From NCBI GenBank assembly GCA_001311545.1, contig BBBL01000122.1, positions 1 to 5,394 of the forward strand: a stretch of DNA of 5,394 nt, in the 5' to 3' direction. The notes beneath the pieces were generated by a model, which saw only the letters and a program-made list of their open reading frames with translations, had not been told where the DNA came from and searched no databases. The translations under genes and the position numbers were made by a program. Within the stretch, counting starts at the first letter, position 1; each line of letters opens with the position of its first letter. The stretch comes from Thermus kawarayensis JCM 12314. GTDB lineage: Bacteria; Deinococcota; Deinococci; Deinococcales; Thermaceae. Shown here one piece after another: positions 5,095 through 5,394 of the stretch.

Positions 5095-5394
5095 AGGGAG
5101 ACGGACCTCGCCCTCACTGTCACCACTCCGCCTCCACCGCCAGGCTTCACCCTCTCGCTCACCCCCACGAGCCTCATGGTCCAGCAGGGGACTAGCGGCA
5201 CCATCGCCCTCACCCTCACCCCGCAGAACGGCTTCACGGGGCAGGTCAGCCTCTCCCTGGTGGACGGGAGCGGCAACCCCGTTTCCGGGATCGGCTTCAC
5301 GCCCGTGAGCGTGGATGTCTCCGGCCCCAATCCTGTCACCCAGACCCTCACGGTGAGCGTGGGCACCGGCGTCAACCCCGGGACCTACGCCCTT

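Larger units (their letters stand above)
4004..5394 (+). pseudogene. Ig-like repeat surface lipoprotein, one frameshift, cut by window end
   Basis: Probably an exported cell-envelope protein. From ATG 4004 the text is MGKGKFFSSFLLAFLAAPFV then AC: a charged start, a hydrophobic core and Cys22 as lipidation site. The lipobox FVAC is imperfect, since Leu is usual at -3. An Ig-like domain follows (about residues 35-137: LSLSPTSLTVQQG, LTLTPRNGFQ, GTYRLKVRGVSGSL). A choice-of-anchor-U-like domain comes next (about 143-265: RKHLNGTWQEVPG then DGGPLDADGRRNGQVEDP). Two more Ig-like domains start near 266 and 379, joined by the linker TTPPPPPG. The first domain breaks at GG 4198-4199: restoring one G gives NGFQGTVSLSLVAGQDG, and the frame then stays open to the window end, 464 codons in all. 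ATG 4004 is preferred to TTG 3986, which lies inside the mobile element. There is no ribosome binding site at a normal distance; GGGAG is 18 bases away. No enzyme motif is seen. Confidence 0.75.

Noticed and set aside
4110..5394. CRISPR-like or tandem non-coding repeat array.
   Set aside because: The repeats are protein-domain repeats in one open frame, spaced hundreds of bases apart.

Overview
The window is G+C-rich throughout, with coding regions strongly biased to G/C at third positions. The gene types (sugar-type ABC permeases, an IS607 element with a serine-recombinase TnpA, TnpB fragments, and a lipoprotein built of Ig-like repeats) fit a Thermus-like member of the Deinococcus-Thermus group. 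The organism is inferred from composition and remembered family resemblance, not from a search.

Layout, all on the + strand. (1) 1-1949 is a tight three-gene host operon: the 3' end of a UgpA-like permease, a UgpE-like permease (8-base overlap, AAAGGAGG ribosome binding site), and a YmdB/TIGR00282-type metallophosphodiesterase (ATGA overlap, GAAGGAGG site). The second and third genes are interrupted by two single-base losses each, yet read cleanly when one base is restored at each place. (2) About 1950-3480 is a decayed IS607-family element: tnpA (MerR-like HTH plus serine recombinase, broken by an in-frame TAA and two frameshifts), overlapped by tnpB, whose N-terminal third is clear and whose rest is scrambled and interrupted by a 17-base-arm inverted repeat. 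An unidentified coding-like tail ends at 3474. (3) About 3500-3992 is a second, internally deleted IS200/IS605-type element. It keeps a hairpin-rich left part with a perfect TATAAT, the C-terminal zinc ribbon and RuvC-III part of another TnpB, and a right end made of stable hairpins finishing in GGGAGTTGTCAC. This looks like the scaffold part of a TnpB guide (omega) RNA. (4) 4004 to the window end is a secreted lipoprotein made of Ig-like repeats around a choice-of-anchor-U-like domain. It has one single-base loss and is cut by the window edge.

How the parts may work together: the two permeases would form the channel of a glycerol-3-phosphate/sugar-type importer, and the coupled phosphodiesterase could act on a phosphodiester linked to the transported solute (inference, by analogy with ugp-ugpQ). 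The mobile block separates this operon from the lipoprotein gene. The second element ends only 11 bases before the lipoprotein ATG, so the position where an omega RNA guide would begin covers the start of that gene.

The most interesting stretch is 3500-4010: a -10 box, a multi-branched RNA fold, a hairpin inserted into the tnpB remnant, and an orphan omega-RNA-like right end joined to a surface-protein gene. The main caution is the number of one-base losses in otherwise intact genes, which may be sequencing errors.
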